Under the pieces are notes generated by a model that was not told the origin of the DNA, did no database searches, and was given only the letters and a program-made list of their open reading frames with translations. Position numbers and translations under genes: made by a program. Shown here one piece after another: positions 23,892 through 31,888 of a DNA stretch of 64,000 nt. The DNA is taken from the NCBI GenBank assembly GCA_036276735.1, contig DASUOH010000040.1, forward strand, positions 1 through 64,000, given 5' to 3'. Within the stretch, counting starts at the first letter, position 1. Every line of letters begins with the position of its first letter. This stretch comes from VRUE01 sp036276735 (lineage in GTDB: Bacteria > Actinomycetota > Thermoleophilia > Solirubrobacterales > 70-9).

Positions 23892-24796
23892 CTCCTCAGA
23901 GCAACAGCGGGGAGGGGGCGCTGGGGAGGGTCTTGGGGATGACCGCCCGGAGCAACAGCGGGGAGGCTCCGGTCGGCCACCCCCAAGACCCCCTGGCGGG
24001 AGCAGCGAGAATCGCGGAGGCGTTTGCCCGAACCAGGGCCGAAGGCCGCGCGGCGCTAATGCCTTACATGATGGCCGGGTACCCGGATCGGGAGGCGTCG
24101 ATGGCGGTTGTCGCCGCGTACGTTGAGGCTGGGGCGGATTTGATCGAGCTGGGCGTGCCGTTTTCAGACCCGCTCGCCGACGGGCCGACGATCCACACCG
24201 CCGCGACGGCAGCGCTGGAGCAGGGGACGACGCTCGAGACGGCGCTGGAGGTCTGCGCGAGCGTCTCTGAGCGGCTACCGGTGGTCCTGATGGTCTACAC
24301 CAACATGGTCCTTGCTCAGGGCGGAGCGGCGGAGTTCGCGCAGCGGGCCGCCGCGGCTGGCGCCTGCGGGGCGATCGTCCCCGACCTGCCGCTCGACGAG
24401 GCGGAGGCGGTGCGCGACGGGTTTACCGCGGCCGACCTGGCGCTGGTGCCGCTGCTTGCGCCGACCACCTCGCGCGAGCGCCGCGCCGCTATCTGCGCGG
24501 TCGCCGAGGGCTTCGTCTACGTCGTCTCGACGATCGGCACGACGGGCGAGCGGCAGGAGCTGCCCGTCGACCTCTCCGAGCTGGTCGCCGCCACCAAGGC
24601 CGACGCCGACGTGCCGGTCGCGGTCGGCTTCGGCATCGCCACTCCCGAGCAGGCCGGCCAGGTCGGGCGGATCGCCGACGGCGTGATCGTCGGCAGCCGC
24701 CTCGTGCGTGCTGCGGGCGAGGCCCGGTCGGCCGAGGCGGCGGCGGAGGCGGTTTCCGCCTTCCTGCGCGACGCCCGCGCCGCGCTCACCGCTTAG
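23888..24796 (+). CDS. trpA: Tryptophan synthase alpha subunit with a palindrome-encoded N-terminal extension
   Basis: A 302-residue TrpA, longer than the usual 260-270. The conserved part begins at about residue 38 (AARIAEAFARTRAEGRAALMPYMMAGYPD), with the catalytic Glu in DLIELGVPFSDPLADGP and the phosphate site VAVGFGIATPEQA. The first 37 residues are encoded by family D palindromic sequence, including two copies of the motif that gives SNSGE (residues 5-9 and 22-26). ATG 23888 overlaps the trpB stop, as expected for the ancestral start, so the element seems to have inserted just after the start codon. ATG 23939, inside the element, is the alternative start. Confidence 0.93.
   Translation: MTPQSNSGEGALGRVLGMTARSNSGEAPVGHPQDPLAGAARIAEAFARTRAEGRAALMPYMMAGYPDREASMAVVAAYVEAGADLIELGVPFSDPLADGPTIHTAATAALEQGTTLETALEVCASVSERLPVVLMVYTNMVLAQGGAAEFAQRAAAAGACGAIVPDLPLDEAEAVRDGFTAADLALVPLLAPTTSRERRAAICAVAEGFVYVVSTIGTTGERQELPVDLSELVAATKADADVPVAVGFGIATPEQAGQVGRIADGVIVGSRLVRAAGEARSAEAAAEAVSAFLRDARAALTA
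23895..23915 (+). repeat. Partial extra copy of the family D core
   Basis: CTCAGAGCAACAGCGGGGAG repeats most of the family D core found 54 nt downstream at 23949-23970. It lies in the trpA N-terminal extension and may be a remnant of a second insertion or a local duplication. Confidence 0.6.
23926..23993 (-). repeat. Palindromic element, family D copy 2 (inside trpA)
   Basis: Arms 23926-23948 and 23971-23993 pair over 23 positions with four mismatches (three A-C and one C-T) around the 22-nt core GGAGCAACAGCGGGGAGGCT plus CC. The core is the exact reverse complement of that in prmA copy 1. The arm sequence is different from copy 1. Confidence 0.75.
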
Positions 24797-24825
24797 GCCG
24801 CCTCTTCCTCTAGGATCCGCGCCGC

Positions 24826-24984
24826 ATGGGACTTGTCGTCACCTTCTTCCTGGCGCTGGCCGCAGCGGTTGTCTCCTACGCCTTCGGGCAGGGCGGCCCG
24901 ATTGCCGGCATGGTCTTCCTGACCGTCCTATTCATCGGCGCCGCCGCTCGCGTCGCGCGCCAGACGCTGAACCCGGGCGGCTGA
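24826..24984 (+). CDS. Small two-helix membrane protein
   Basis: A 52-residue protein of unknown function. Two hydrophobic segments (LVVTFFLALAAAVVSYAFG and AGMVFLTVLFIGAAARVA) are separated by a short QGGP turn, and the tail is basic then polar (RQTLNPGG). TAGGAT ends 9 nt before the ATG, which supports expression from its own promoter. It follows trpA by 29 nt and is convergent with the methyltransferase gene. Too short for most gene callers; coding is supported by the clean helix pattern and promoter. Confidence 0.55.
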   Translation: MGLVVTFFLALAAAVVSYAFGQGGPIAGMVFLTVLFIGAAARVARQTLNPGG

Positions 24985-25002
24985 TCGCCGTCAGCGCAGG
25001 GC

Positions 25003-25818
25003 TCAGGCCCGGGTCGCGACCACCTGCAGGTACTCCGGCTGAAGGACGAGAGCCCGGTCACCCGCCGTGTTGCTCTCCTCCAGATAGCGCTTGAAGTCGG
25101 CTTCGAGCGCCGCCTCGCCCTCCGGCCCGACCCGTTCGAACGCCACTTTGATCGGCCCGAAGTAGGTGCGGAAGAAGTCGAGGAAGTGGTCTGCCGAGCG
25201 GAATGCCTGGCGCGCTTTGCGGCGTTCGATCCTCAGCTCCGAGACGCCATCGCCGAGCAGCTCGCGCAGCCCGTTCTCGGTCCCCCAAACGAGCGGCGAG
25301 GGAACCCCCGGAGGGGGCGGCGCGTGCTTGGCGATCGTCATGAACATCTGACCGACGCCGCCGTCGGGCACCCAATTGGCCATGCCGATCCGGCCGCCTG
25401 GCTTGCAGACGCGAAGCAACTCGGAAGCGGCCTTCCCCTGGTCGGCGGCGAACATGGCGCCGAAGATCGACATCGCGACGTCGAATTCGCCGTCGCCGAA
25501 GGGAAGGTCGGTCGCGTCGGCCTCGACGAACTCGACGTCGAGGCGTTCGGCGGCGGCCCGCTCGCGGCCGCGCTCCAGCAGGGCCGGCACGAAGTCGGCG
25601 CCGACGGTGTTGCCCCAGGCGCGCCGCGCCGCGGCAAGCGCCCCGTTGCCGCTGCCGCAGGCGACGTCGAGGACGCGCTCGTCCGGGACGATGTCGAGCG
25701 CTTCGGCGAGCTGCTCGGCGACCATCATCACTATCCCGGCGACCATCGCGAAGTCACCCTCTGCCCACGTACGCTGCTGGATGTCGCGGACCGCTTGCAG
25801 ATCGACTGACTCGTTCAT
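25003..25818 (-). CDS. Class I SAM-dependent methyltransferase (UbiE-like)
   Basis: A 271-residue methyltransferase. The SAM-binding motif I is VLDVACGSGNGALAAAR, followed by motif II VEFVEADATDLPFGDGEFDVAMS and the post-motif LLRVCKPGGRIGMANW. The N-terminal helices (RDIQQRTWAEGDFAMVAG) match the UbiE/small-molecule methyltransferase group, often found in actinobacteria. A GGAGG-like site lies a few bases upstream of the ATG. The substrate is unknown. It is convergent with the small membrane gene and divergent from pfkA. Confidence 0.82.
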   Translation of the reverse strand: MNESVDLQAVRDIQQRTWAEGDFAMVAGIVMMVAEQLAEALDIVPDERVLDVACGSGNGALAAARRAWGNTVGADFVPALLERGRERAAAERLDVEFVEADATDLPFGDGEFDVAMSIFGAMFAADQGKAASELLRVCKPGGRIGMANWVPDGGVGQMFMTIAKHAPPPPGVPSPLVWGTENGLRELLGDGVSELRIERRKARQAFRSADHFLDFFRTYFGPIKVAFERVGPEGEAALEADFKRYLEESNTAGDRALVLQPEYLQVVATRA

Positions 25819-25889
25819 CGTTCCCTCCTCGTTGAGTGCCTTGAACGTATCGCGTCGCCGGACGGGCGGCCAGGTCTAAGCTGCGCCTC

Positions 25890-26918
25890 ATGCGGATCGG
25901 AGTGCTGACCGGCGGCGGCGACTGCCCTGGACTCAACGCGGTTATCCGCGCGATCGTCCGCAAGGGCGTCGAACAGTGCGGCCACGAGTTCGTCGGCTAC
26001 CGCGACGGCTGGCATGGCCCGCTGGAGAGCGACAGCGCACCGCTCGGGGTTCCCGAGGTGCGCGGGATCCTGCCGCGTGGCGGCACGATCCTCGGCAGCT
26101 CACGGACCAACCCGTTCAAGCAGGAGGGCGGCCCCGAGCAGTTGGTCCGCAACCTCGAGGCAGGAGGCGTCGACGCGCTGATCGCGATCGGGGGCGAGGA
26201 CACGCTCGGCGCTGCGTCAAGGCTGCACTCAGACCACGGCGTCAACGTGGTCGGCGTGCCGAAGACGATCGACAACGATCTCGGCGCCACGGACTACACG
26301 TTCGGCTTCGACACCGCGGTAAATATCGCGATGGAGGCGATCGACCGCCTCCACACGACGGCCGGCAGCCACCATCGCGTGCTGATCGCCGAGGTGATGG
26401 GCCGGCACGCCGGCTGGATCGCCTTCCACGCGGGGCTGGCCGGCGGCGCCAACGTGATCCTCATCCCGGAGCAGCAGTTCGACGTCGAGAAGGTCTGCCA
26501 GTTCGTCGGCCGGCGGTTCGAGAGCCAGTTTGCCCCGATCGTCGTCGTCGCCGAGGGGGCGCAGCCCGTCGGCGGCATCCCCGAGGCCCAGGACGACAGG
26601 CTCGACGAGTTCGGCCACGTCCGGCTCGGCGGCATCGCCGACTGGCTGGAGGGCGAGATCGAGCGCCGCACCGGCAAGGAGGCGCGCGCCACGGTGCTCG
26701 GCCACGTCCAGCGGGGCGGCACGCCGACCGCCTTCGACCGGGTGCTGGCGACCCGCTTCGGCCTGCACGCGATCGACGCGGTCGAGGCAGGGGAGTGGGG
26801 CAAGATGACCGCCCTGCGCGGCACCGACATCCACCTGGTCGACCTGAAGGAGGCGACGGCTGAGCTGAAGACCGTGCCGCCGGAGCTGTTTCGGGAGGCC
26901 GAGGTCTTCTTTGGCTAG
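25890..26918 (+). CDS. pfkA: 6-phosphofructokinase, probably pyrophosphate-dependent
   Basis: A 342-residue phosphofructokinase of the group A fold acting in glycolysis. The N-terminal GVLTGGGDCPGLNAVIR and the catalytic PKTIDNDL are clear. The position equal to Gly104 of E. coli PfkA is Asp104 here (IGGEDTLG), and the position equal to Gly124 is Lys125 (PKTIDND). Asp and Lys at these two sites are the known marks of PPi-dependent enzymes, as in Amycolatopsis methanolica, so PPi rather than ATP is the likely donor and the reaction may be reversible. TAAGCT ends 7 nt before the ATG. No direct test is possible from sequence. Confidence 0.9.
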   Translation: MRIGVLTGGGDCPGLNAVIRAIVRKGVEQCGHEFVGYRDGWHGPLESDSAPLGVPEVRGILPRGGTILGSSRTNPFKQEGGPEQLVRNLEAGGVDALIAIGGEDTLGAASRLHSDHGVNVVGVPKTIDNDLGATDYTFGFDTAVNIAMEAIDRLHTTAGSHHRVLIAEVMGRHAGWIAFHAGLAGGANVILIPEQQFDVEKVCQFVGRRFESQFAPIVVVAEGAQPVGGIPEAQDDRLDEFGHVRLGGIADWLEGEIERRTGKEARATVLGHVQRGGTPTAFDRVLATRFGLHAIDAVEAGEWGKMTALRGTDIHLVDLKEATAELKTVPPELFREAEVFFG

Positions 26919-26925
26919 GGGTGGG

Positions 26926-27030
26926 GGAGGGCCGGATGACCCCTCCCCGAAGGCCGTCGCGCAGCTGGATCGCGGTCGTGGGCTCGGGCGTGGTCCCTTG
27001 AGCCTTCGTGGAGGGGTCACCCGGCCCTCC
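26926..27030 (+). repeat. Long hairpin E1 between pfkA and a lipoprotein gene
   Basis: Arms 26926-26954 and 27002-27030 pair over 29 bp with two mismatches. They consist of a 21-nt outer part (GGAGGGCCGGATGACCCCTC then C) and an inner CGAAGGC/GCCTTCG. The 47-nt centre is GC-rich. It follows the pfkA stop by 7 nt and may be a terminator, but its arm length matches the palindromic elements elsewhere. Confidence 0.7.
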
Positions 27031-27480
27031 TTGCGCCTCCCCCGACTCGTGCTGATCTTCTTCGTTCTTTTGGCGTTGGCAGCGGGGTGTGGGGAGGAGG
27101 GGGTGGCTGAGGACGCGGTGCTGTCGGTCTACGTCAGTCAGCCGCTCTGCGCGGAAGCGAAGGAGGAGCTCGACAGGCGAGGAGGCCGGGCGGGGGGCTA
27201 CCGGCTGCGAGCCGTTTGCGTCGACGACACCGGGAGCGACGGCATTGCCCGATTGGCGGCGATCGGCGGCGCCGCCCGACGGGCCACCGAGGACTCGGCG
27301 ACGATCGCCTACGTCGGCGCGACCGATCCGACCGCGATCCGCTTCTCCAAGCCAATCCTCGAAGAGGCCGGCGTCTCCCGCATCTCAACGAACTCAGGAA
27401 GCGCTTCAATGCGCAGGTTGCTGCGGGCACTTCGGCACGGAGAGGCGGGGGTCGCTCCGCGGGAACTTGTGAGCCGCTGA
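27031..27480 (+). CDS. Short lipoprotein resembling the start of an ABC substrate-binding protein
   Basis: A predicted 149-residue lipoprotein. The signal peptide MRLPRLVLIFFVLLALAAGC ends in a lipobox (LAAGC) after which Cys would be lipidated. The mature part (DAVLSVYVSQPLCAEAKEEL, then DSATIAYVGATDPTAIRFSK and EEAGVSRISTNSG) resembles only the N-terminal lobe of leucine-binding-type periplasmic proteins, which are usually about 350-400 residues. The last residues are encoded within hairpin E2. I chose TTG 27031; TTG 26998, inside hairpin E1, is also possible and no clear ribosome site was found. It may be a truncated gene or a small family of its own. Confidence 0.55.
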   Translation: MRLPRLVLIFFVLLALAAGCGEEGVAEDAVLSVYVSQPLCAEAKEELDRRGGRAGGYRLRAVCVDDTGSDGIARLAAIGGAARRATEDSATIAYVGATDPTAIRFSKPILEEAGVSRISTNSGSASMRRLLRALRHGEAGVAPRELVSR

Positions 27481-27538
27481 GGTTGGCGCCCTGGCGACGG
27501 CCGAGCGCGGGTTCCAGCGGGGTGACCCCCGCCTCTCC
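27439..27538 (+). repeat. Long hairpin E2 at the end of the lipoprotein gene
   Basis: Arms 27439-27466 and 27511-27538 pair over 28 nt with four mismatches; the outer part is 21 nt long. The centre holds TTGTGAGCCGCTGAGGTTGG. It covers the last codons and the stop of the lipoprotein gene and ends just before the stop of the convergent epimerase gene, so it could be a two-way terminator. Its centre shares CTGGCGACGGCC with the minus strand of E1 (CTGCGCGACGGCC). Confidence 0.7.
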
Positions 27539-27539
27539 C

Positions 27540-28445
27540 TCAGAGCAGGTCGCGCAGCGCCTCGTCGACGTCGGCGAATTTGAACTCGTAGCCGAGCTCG
27601 AGCGCCCGCTTCGGGATCACCCGCTGTCCCCCGCGCAGCACCTTGCCGAACTCGCGGCCGAACATCAGGTCGAGCGTCAGTCCCGGGACCGGGACCAGCG
27701 CCGGGCGGTTCAGCGCCCGGCCCAGAGCGCGTGAGAAATCCTTGTTGGTCACCGGGTTGGGCGCCGTCGCGTTGATCGTGCCGCTGACCTCGTCGTTGTC
27801 GAGCGCCCAGAGCAGGATCCCGATCTCGTCGGCGATGTGGATCCACGAGACGTACTGGTCGCCGCCCGCGAGCGGCCCGCCGACGCCCATCTTGAACGGT
27901 GGCAGCATGCGGCCCAGCATGCCGCCGCGCGCGTCGAGCACATGGCCGGTCCGCACGACGACGAGGCGCACACCGTTGCGCTCGACCTCGTGCGCCGTCT
28001 TCTCCCACTCCCGCGCTACCTCGGAATCGAAGCCCTCGCCCGGGCCCGACGACTCGTCCACCGCCTCGTCGCCACGGTCGCCGTAGTAGCCGATCGCCGC
28101 CTGGCTGATCATCACCTTGGGCGTGCGCTCGAGCCCAGCAATCGCCCCGATCAGATTGTGCGTCGAGGTGCGACGGCTCTCGAGGATGCGTCGCTTCGAG
28201 TCCCCGGTCCAACGCTGGTCGATCCGCTCACCGATCAGGTTGACGACGCCGTCGACCCCCTCGAACGCCTCTTTCCGGGGTCGTTCGAGGTGCGGCTGCC
28301 AGGCGTGCCAGATGACGGTCGGATTGACGCCGCGGGCGCGCTCGGGGTCGCGGGTGAGCCCGACCACGGTGTCGTCCCGATCGAGCAGCGCTTCGCAGAG
28401 CGCCGAGCCGATCATCCCGCTCGCGCCGGTGACGAGAATCTTCAC
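27540..28445 (-). CDS. TIGR01777-type NAD(P)-binding epimerase-like protein
   Basis: A 301-residue extended SDR-type protein of the TIGR01777 (YfcH/SulA-like) family. The GTG at 28445 gives KILVTGASGMIGSALCEAL, the dinucleotide-binding loop. Family features are VNLIGERIDQRWTGDSKRRIL, the QAAIGYYGDRGDE segment with Tyr, and the C-terminal GRALNRPALVPVPGL. The substrate is unknown; some members affect cell division or fatty metabolism. Twenty bases separate it from the upstream malic enzyme gene, so they may be co-transcribed. Confidence 0.87.
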   Translation of the reverse strand: MKILVTGASGMIGSALCEALLDRDDTVVGLTRDPERARGVNPTVIWHAWQPHLERPRKEAFEGVDGVVNLIGERIDQRWTGDSKRRILESRRTSTHNLIGAIAGLERTPKVMISQAAIGYYGDRGDEAVDESSGPGEGFDSEVAREWEKTAHEVERNGVRLVVVRTGHVLDARGGMLGRMLPPFKMGVGGPLAGGDQYVSWIHIADEIGILLWALDNDEVSGTINATAPNPVTNKDFSRALGRALNRPALVPVPGLTLDLMFGREFGKVLRGGQRVIPKRALELGYEFKFADVDEALRDLL

Positions 28446-28464
28446 CGCGCCGGACGATCCCCCA

Positions 28465-29922
<1,458 letters not shown>

Positions 29923-29933
29923 GGGCCGGCTAT

Positions 29934-29946
29934 CGAATCAGATTCG
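29934..29946. promoter_or_regulatory. Operator-like dyad between divergent genes
   Basis: CGAATC-A-GATTCG is a perfect 6-bp inverted repeat 12 bases from the malic enzyme start and 37 bases from the start of the divergent gene. Its place suggests a repressor site, but the protein is not known. Confidence 0.35.
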
Positions 29947-29982
29947 CCACTTTTGCCTGCTCGCGCCTAAGATCCTCGCGGC

Positions 29983-30594
29983 ATGGACATTGCCGCCCTC
30001 GCTCTCTACGGCGCCTGGCTCGTGCTCGCGTTCGGCGTGAGGACCGTCTTGCAGGTGCGCCGTACCGGCTCGACGGGCTTTCGGGGGGTCGGACCCGAGG
30101 CCGGTGCGCTGGAGCGGTTGGCGGCGGCTCTCTTCGTCGCCGCTCTCGCCGCGGGCGCCGCGGCGCCCGCGCTGGCTTTGCTCGACCTGGTTGAGCCGAT
30201 CGCCGCCCTCGACGGGCTAGTTGCCCACGCGATCGGTGTCGCGCTTGCGGTGGCCGGCATTTTCGCCACCTTCGTCGCGCAGATGGCCATGGGTGACGCA
30301 TGGCGGATCGGCGTTCAGCCAGGCGAGCGGACGGAGCTGGTGACCGACGGCCCGTTCGCCTTCGTCCGCAACCCGATCTTCGCGGCCATGATCCCGACCG
30401 CGCTCGGGCTGGCGCTGATGGTGCCAAGCGCCGTGGCGCTGCTCGGGCTGCTCGCGTTCGTCGTCGCCCTGGAGCTGCAGGTGAGGCTCGTCGAGGAGCC
30501 GTATCTGCTCCGCTCCCACGGCGAGGCCTACGCCGAATACGCGGCACGGGTCGGCCGATTCGTCCCCGGATTAGGGCTCTTGCGTGGCGTTTGA
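29983..30594 (+). CDS. Isoprenylcysteine carboxyl methyltransferase (ICMT/PEMT-like) membrane protein
   Basis: A 203-residue membrane protein with about five hydrophobic segments. The C-terminal part has the ICMT/PEMT signature: ELVTDGPFAFVRNPIFAAMI, and RLVEEPYLLRSHGEAYAEYAARVGRFVP with the conserved E-E-P-L-like and Tyr-Arg features. Such proteins methylate lipids or prenyl-Cys; the substrate here is unknown. TAAGAT ends 9 nt before the ATG. It overlaps the TfoX-like gene by 11 nt. Confidence 0.8.
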   Translation: MDIAALALYGAWLVLAFGVRTVLQVRRTGSTGFRGVGPEAGALERLAAALFVAALAAGAAAPALALLDLVEPIAALDGLVAHAIGVALAVAGIFATFVAQMAMGDAWRIGVQPGERTELVTDGPFAFVRNPIFAAMIPTALGLALMVPSAVALLGLLAFVVALELQVRLVEEPYLLRSHGEAYAEYAARVGRFVPGLGLLRGV

Positions 30595-30913
30595 TGAAGC
30601 GCTCGCCGAGCGGGTGCGCGAGGCGCTGGTCGGCCGCGCAGACGTAAGCGAGCGCCGCATGTTCGGCGGAATCGCCTTCATGGTGGCCGGCAACATGGCG
30701 GTCGGCATCCTCGACGAGGATCTGATGGTTCGGCTTGGCGCGGAGGACGCCGAACGCGCCCTCGCCGAGCCCCATGTGCGGCCGATGGACTTCACCGGTC
30801 GGCCGATGAAGAACATGGTCTTCGTCGGCCCCCAGGGAACCGCCTCCGAGCAGGATCTCGCCGCCTGGGTCGACGCCGGCGCCGATTTCGCGTCCTCGTT
30901 GCCGCCTAAGTAG
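30584..30913 (+). CDS. TfoX N-terminal domain protein
   Basis: A 109-residue protein matching the N-terminal domain of TfoX/Sxy: ADVSERRMFGGIAFMVAGNM then RPMDFTGRPMKNMVFVGP. In Haemophilus TfoX activates competence genes, but single-domain versions are common in many bacteria with no known role. The GTG at 30584 overlaps the preceding gene. No DNA-uptake genes were seen in the window. Confidence 0.82.
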   Translation: MAFDEALAERVREALVGRADVSERRMFGGIAFMVAGNMAVGILDEDLMVRLGAEDAERALAEPHVRPMDFTGRPMKNMVFVGPQGTASEQDLAAWVDAGADFASSLPPK

Positions 30914-30988
30914 CGCTACCGCAGCACGGTCGGGGGGCGAATTCACGGCGCCTGGCGACTTGTGCCCGCTATGCGGGGAAAACTCGCC

Positions 30989-31888
30989 ATGCCCGATGAG
31001 GCCATAGGGGCGCTTGCAGAGCGTCAGCACGGTGTCGTTGCTCGTCGGCAACTGCTTGCCCTTGGGCTGACCGGAAGCGCCATCGACCGCCGGATCGCCT
31101 GCGGCCGGCTTCATCGACTGCATCGCGGGATCTACGCGGTCGGGCACCGGGCGATCTCACGCGAGGGACGATGGATGGCGGCGGTCCTCGCGGTGGGCGG
31201 TGGGCCGTTTGGACCGGGAAAGCCGTTCGATCGCTGGGGGGCGGCGATCAGCCACCGGAGCGCTGCGGAGCTGTGGCAGCTCCTGGCTCACCGAGACACC
31301 CCAGTAGACGTCTCAATCCCGGGTGACGCCGGTCGAGCAAGGCGAAAGGGGATCCGCCTGCACCGGTCGCTCACCCTTTCACCTGCCCATGTGACGCTCC
31401 GAAGGGGTATCCCGGTCACGACACCGGCTAGGACGATCGCGGATCTCCGGAGCGCCGCTTCCGCAAAGCGCCCAGGAGCCATCGCCAAGCGCGAGCTGCG
31501 CCGCGCGGTCCGCCAGGCAGGGGTCTTCGGACTGCCGCTCGGTGATGGGATCGAGAGCGACCGGACGCGCAGCGACCTCGAGGGCGACTTCCTCGACCTC
31601 TGCCGGCGGCATCGGTTGCCCGCACCAGAGGTCAACGTGCGGATCGGCCGCGACCTCGTCGACTTCTTCTGGTGCGAGTGCCGCCTCGTCGTCGAAACGG
31701 ACAGCTACCTGTACCACCGTGGGCGCATCGCTTTCGAGGACGACCATGACCGCGACCTGCGTCTGCGGACCGCCGGCTACGAGTTCCTGCGGTTCTCCGA
31801 AAAGCAGGTCAACGAGGAGCCGGATGGGGTCGCGAGGGCGGTGGCCCGTGCCCTTAGAGTTGCCGCCGATGCCGACCAAGGACCCTGA
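30989..31888 (+). CDS. AbiEi-like N-terminal domain fused to a DUF559 (Vsr-like) nuclease domain, copy 1
   Basis: A 299-residue two-domain protein. The N-terminal winged helix (RQHGVVARRQLLALGLTGSA then RIACGRLHRLHRGIYAVG) is the AbiEi_4-type domain. The C-terminal domain has the DUF559/PD-(D/E)XK pattern with Asp in LVDFFWCECRLVVETDSYLY and the end RTAGYEFLRFSEKQV. No AbiEii partner toxin is adjacent, so it is not a type IV toxin-antitoxin pair. I chose ATG 30989; GTG 30962 is possible. It overlaps polA by 20 nt. A second paralogue lies next to uvrA. Confidence 0.8.
   Translation: MPDEAIGALAERQHGVVARRQLLALGLTGSAIDRRIACGRLHRLHRGIYAVGHRAISREGRWMAAVLAVGGGPFGPGKPFDRWGAAISHRSAAELWQLLAHRDTPVDVSIPGDAGRARRKGIRLHRSLTLSPAHVTLRRGIPVTTPARTIADLRSAASAKRPGAIAKRELRRAVRQAGVFGLPLGDGIESDRTRSDLEGDFLDLCRRHRLPAPEVNVRIGRDLVDFFWCECRLVVETDSYLYHRGRIAFEDDHDRDLRLRTAGYEFLRFSEKQVNEEPDGVARAVARALRVAADADQGP

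Noticed and set aside
30989..31888. Type IV toxin-antitoxin (AbiE) locus
   Set aside because: Only the AbiEi-like winged helix is present, fused to DUF559. No AbiEii nucleotidyltransferase toxin is adjacent at either copy.
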